In this document: positions 60,506-64,000 of the stretch, piece by piece
Numbering within the stretch: the first letter of the stretch is position 1
Layout: every line of letters starts with the position of its first letter
Source: Daphnia pulex
Lineage: Eukaryota; Arthropoda; Branchiopoda; Diplostraca; Daphniidae
Length of the DNA: 64,000 bases
Direction: 5' to 3'
NCBI RefSeq assembly: GCF_021134715.1
Contig: NC_060027.1
Location: 558,001-622,000, forward strand
The notes under the pieces: model-generated
What the model was told of the DNA's origin: nothing
What the model saw: the letters and a program-made list of their open reading frames with translations, nothing else
Database searches by the model: none
Position numbers and translations under genes: made by a program

Positions 60506-61903
60506 ATGCCTAACATAAAATCGTTTTACGTGACTGTCCTCTCTCAAGCCCTATCTCCTTGTGAGGAATTTCTAGCTGCTGGAACCAATTTTGGGAATGT
60601 CAACATATTTAAGTATTGAATTTATTCTTAAAATAATATTACTGAAAAAAAAAATTTTATTAACATGTATCTCTTCCTAGTATCAAAAGTTTGTATGCCG
60701 AAGATGAACAGGGTCCACGTGAAAGCCTCACATTACCACAGAAATGCTTTTCTGTCAGTACCAAACCTTTGCAAGCTATAACATCTTTAAATGATAACTT
60801 ACTCGTTGGAGGCAAGAACTGTATTGAGGCATTTAGCTGGAATCAATTGGTGCTTCCACAGAATAGTGATGAGAAGGTGAAACCTTGCTGGAAAGTTGAT
60901 CTTCGCTTGCCAACGTAACCATATTAGAATATTCTGATTATTACATTTATCATAATTAACTGTTGGTTTTATGTAATTTTATAGTGACTTTGGCACTAAA
61001 GAAACTGTAGATTGCATGATTAACGGTGAAAACTCAACTTTTGTTGCTTGTGGAGACAACAATATTCATCATGTAGATCTTGAATATGGGAAAGTTAAAC
61101 AAACCTTCTCTGGTCATACTGATTTCATTCACTCAATGTCCCTGGTGTATGTAGATGTAGTTACAATTCAAGTTATTGCATAAAAACATTAATTACTTTT
61201 TATTGTGTGATAGTGGGAATCAGCTATCAAGTGCAAGTGAAGACGGAACAGTATGCATCTGGGATACTCGAAAATCAAAACCTAATCACGTAATTACACC
61301 ACATTTGGAGTCTAAACTGAATCGACCCCATCTGGGAAAATGGGTTGGTGCTGTTGCTATGAATGAAGATTGGTTGGTAAGTCTTGTTTAAGGAAGTAAT
61401 CTAATCGATGAGAAATCACTACAGTTGTTATTTGTCGCATATCATAGGTGTGTGGAGGAGGCCCGCACTTAGGACTTTATCATTTACGATCTTTGACAAT
61501 GAGTAGAGTATTACTCGAAGAAGACGTCCATGGTGTTAACAACGTTATGTTTCACGAAGACAATATAATCGTCGGCGTAGATGGACCGTTTGTATACCAA
61601 TGGTAATTTTTAAAAATTTAAATTTCCCCCTTGACACTAATGTGTGAGCTGGGTCAATTATTTTTAGCTTATTTTCGGGAGATATTACCGTCAAAATGCC
61701 TACAAGTCCCCTTAGAGTCTACAGTATTTGCCTCCAGAAAAAGGATGCAAATAAAGTAAAAAAATATTATGATAATGAAATGAAAAACAAATATAATCTT
61801 TGGATTGTTATATTAGTTGCTATTCGTCGGCGGATCCGGTGGAGACATTGACATTTGCACCAGTTCTAAACTACAAGATCAAGTGATTCGTTGTCTTTCA
61901 TGA
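60506..61903 (+). CDS. Thoc6: THOC6, WD40 subunit of the THO/TREX mRNA export complex
   Basis: Seven exons (60506-60612, 60681-60914, 60985-61146, 61214-61376, 61448-61602, 61668-61755, 61817-61903) give 331 residues, the expected THOC6 size. It begins MPNIKSFYVTVLSQALSPCE and forms a WD40 propeller. Visible repeats include EFLAAGTNFGNVNIF, VACGDNNIHHVDLEYGKV followed by FSGHTDFIHSM, LSSASEDGTVCIWDTRK, WVGAVAMNEDWLVCGGG, HLGLYHLRS and LLFVGGSGGDIDIC. THOC6 helps THO tetramerise and couples transcription with nuclear mRNA export. It is transcribed in the same direction as UBE2G1, with 433 bp between stop and start. Confidence 0.93.
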
Positions 61904-62336
61904 ATTATGTATCGTCATTTGAACATTTTCATCTCGCTTGCCCTTCCATCAATTATTATACAAAAAAAAACAAAGACATCTGCCATGTCTTTAGATTAAT
62001 AATGTCAAATTGTGATGTTTTATATCGAGTAATGTTCACAAGAAAATACATCGTGATAATTTATTTCTGGGTTTATTGAATCAATGTTTATTTTAGGAGT
62101 GCAATTTAAAAAAAATTAAAATTTATAAAACATGCATTGACGGCATTGACGGAGATTGGTCCGTGACCTGGCCGTGATTAAATTGATTGGCCAACAACGC
62201 GCGAGCTCTAGAGGAAGGAAGGAGATTTGGCAACGTCAAAGGCTAGGACGAAGCAAGCAACGTGCTTGGAAAGACTTCTCAACTTGAGAGAAGACTTCTC
62301 AAGTTCCTCTCAACAAATTTACGTTTTGATTTCATT
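61904..62336 (+). other. Intergenic region between THOC6 and UBE2G1
   Basis: Holds the THOC6 3' UTR and the UBE2G1 promoter and leader. An AAGACTTCTCAA unit is repeated at about 62270-62298. No gene is seen. Confidence 0.5.
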
Positions 62337-63173
62337 ATGTCCGAATTGCAGTCAGCATTACTTCTTAAAAAACAGCTAGCAGGTAATTCAGTTGTTCTTG
62401 GAACAGGTTATGTAAGATGAAGAGCGTGCGAGTCGCTGTACTTTTTATTTGTTTCACCAGTTTCACTCATTCAATGGCGTTGGCTGACGGCTTTCTTGTT
62501 TGTTATATGCTTGACTTGAAATTTTTTATCGAGTTTAAGTGTTGTTTTAACATTCGTTTATTTGTCATTTCATCATTTTTGCAGAGTTAAACAAGAACCC
62601 TGTTGAGGGTTTCTCTGCTGGACTCATCGATGACAGTGACATTTATCGATGGGAAGTCCTGCTCATTGGACCACCCGACACTCTTTAGTAATTTTTTTAT
62701 TAATGTTTTAATGAATTGTAATATCATTTTTATCATTTGAAATTTGACAGTGAGGGAGGGTTCTTCAAAGCACACATCTACTTCCCCAAAGAGTACCCGC
62801 TGAGGCCTCCCAAAATGAAGTTCATTACAGAGATTTGGCACCCTAATAGTAAGTTGTGTTTTATTTAATTCATTATTTTATCTATGTATATCTAATTATA
62901 TTATTTCCAATAGTTGAGAAGAATGGTGATGTTTGCATATCTATACTTCATGAGCCTGGAGATGACAAGTGGGGTTACGAGAAAGCTTGTGAGCGGTGGT
63001 TACCCATTCACACTGTGGAAACTATTATGATCTCGGTCATCTCTATGCTGGCAGACCCCAATGATCAGAGCCCGGCTAATGTAGACGCAGCCAAAGAATG
63101 GCGAGAGAACTTCCCAGAATTCAAAAGGAAGGTGGCAAGGTGCGTTCGCCGGAGTCAAGAAGAAATGTTGTAA
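62337..63173 (+). CDS. Ube2g1: Ubiquitin-conjugating enzyme E2 G1
   Basis: Four exons (62337-62382, 62585-62687, 62751-62848, 62914-63173) give 168 residues, against 170 in human. It begins [20 protein letters not shown]. The E2 core shows [20 protein letters not shown], then [20 protein letters not shown] with the HPN motif and the active-site Cys (about residue 90). The acidic loop insert [16 protein letters not shown] is characteristic of the Ubc7/UBE2G class. [20 protein letters not shown] follows. The enzyme takes ubiquitin from E1 and, with RING E3s, builds Lys48/Lys63 chains. The C-terminal [16 protein letters not shown] is conserved. Confidence 0.96.
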
Positions 63174-64000
63174 GGAACCGAGTAAAGATGAAATAGGCAG
63201 TGTAATGTCATCCAATAATTCAGTTGTGTCAAGCCCCCTCGACAGGATTTTCTCCTGCCTAACTGAATTTTAGGAAGGATTTCTCTCCAAACTCGCTCAT
63301 TTGTCTTATTTTTCCTCTCCGATTCTATATTGCTTTGAATTCTATACAAAACAAAATAATAAAAGAAACGTTTCGAAAACTTCACAAACGAAATGTTCAG
63401 AGGAATGTCATGAAGGTAGGCCATGCATGAAATCTAGGATTAAAATTTTCTGATGAAAACTTAGTTGCCTGTTGCAAACCGAAAAATTTAACTAATGAAT
63501 TCTCCAACCTTATTTAAATGCAAGAGAAAAACAAAATTCAAACAAGTTATGTCACCACAACTTGTAGTTTCACCTCGTGATATCTTGTCATTTTATATAT
63601 TTTTTTAAAAGCAAGTTTTCTTCCTTCTTTCCTCATCTTTGAAATTAACATTTCCTTACTCGTCACCCTTCAATTTATCCCATACGGGTGATTGTGTGTG
63701 CGTGTTTTTGCACGTCTGAAAAGCAATTTTTGACAAGAATAAATGTCGATTCAGGCCTTGTATTTTGAGCAATCCATTATGATTCACAATTTTCAGCTCC
63801 AGTTAAGGATTTCTTGCGTCCTTCGTTTGAATTGCGCAAAGCAATTCCCAGTAACCCGAAAAGAGCAGCACCTATTCAAATTTACATAATTTCTTATCCC
63901 ATAGATTTAAAAAAAATTATTTTATGAAATTTACTGATCAAGAAGAATCCTGGATAAAACAGAATAAGAGTCTCCCTGTATCCCATAAGCTTGCTGATTG
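63174..64000 (+). other. 3' flank of UBE2G1
   Basis: Probably the 3' UTR followed by intergenic DNA. AATAAA-like signals occur at about 63356-63361 and 63739-63744. No coding region is seen to the window end. Confidence 0.5.

Overview
The window looks like a stretch of a small, intron-rich arthropod genome, most likely a branchiopod crustacean such as Daphnia. This is inferred from many short GT-AG introns (often 60-80 bp), arthropod-type Pax3/7 genes in a gooseberry-like pair, tandem gene arrays and a DIRS-like retrotransposon. Host genes were rebuilt exon by exon from reading frame, splice phase and family knowledge. No database search was run.

Layout. 1-18.5 kb holds two Pax3/7 (gooseberry-type) transcription factor genes transcribed away from each other. 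They are separated by about 10.5 kb of AT-rich, low-complexity, apparently non-coding DNA, presumably the shared control region. 19.6-21.4 kb holds a WBP1/VOPP1-like membrane protein gene facing a Topors-like RING gene. 22.7-31.3 kb is a compact housekeeping block: an ACAP-type ArfGAP, NIP7 (60S ribosome biogenesis), a TMIE-like mechanotransduction subunit and two tandem short-chain dehydrogenases. 31.4-34.8 kb has no secure gene. 34.9-37.6 kb is a DIRS-like retrotransposon, incomplete, with inverted end repeats and a readable internal complementary region. 37.6-44.6 kb is a poorly conserved zone of small secreted repeat proteins, relics and orphan exons. 45.0-59.1 kb is a head-to-tail array of five SEC14-like (CRAL-TRIO plus GOLD) lipid-transfer genes, all on the minus strand. 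60.5-63.2 kb holds THOC6 (mRNA export) and UBE2G1 (ubiquitin E2).

How the genes relate. The Pax pair is a classical divergent developmental locus. Its DNA-binding exons are almost identical at the nucleotide level while the rest of the two genes has diverged, which suggests gene conversion or strong constraint. The two dehydrogenases have identical exon lengths and arose by tandem duplication. The SEC14-like array has three different intron layouts within one domain and a relic exon between two copies, so it has grown by repeated local duplication. The other genes are neighbours without an evident shared pathway.

I found no CRISPR array, rRNA or intact tRNA, and nothing that clearly amounts to an undescribed system. 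The best leads are the paired-box/homeobox homogenisation, the DIRS junction structure, the SEC14-like array and several orphan secreted or hydrophobic small proteins.
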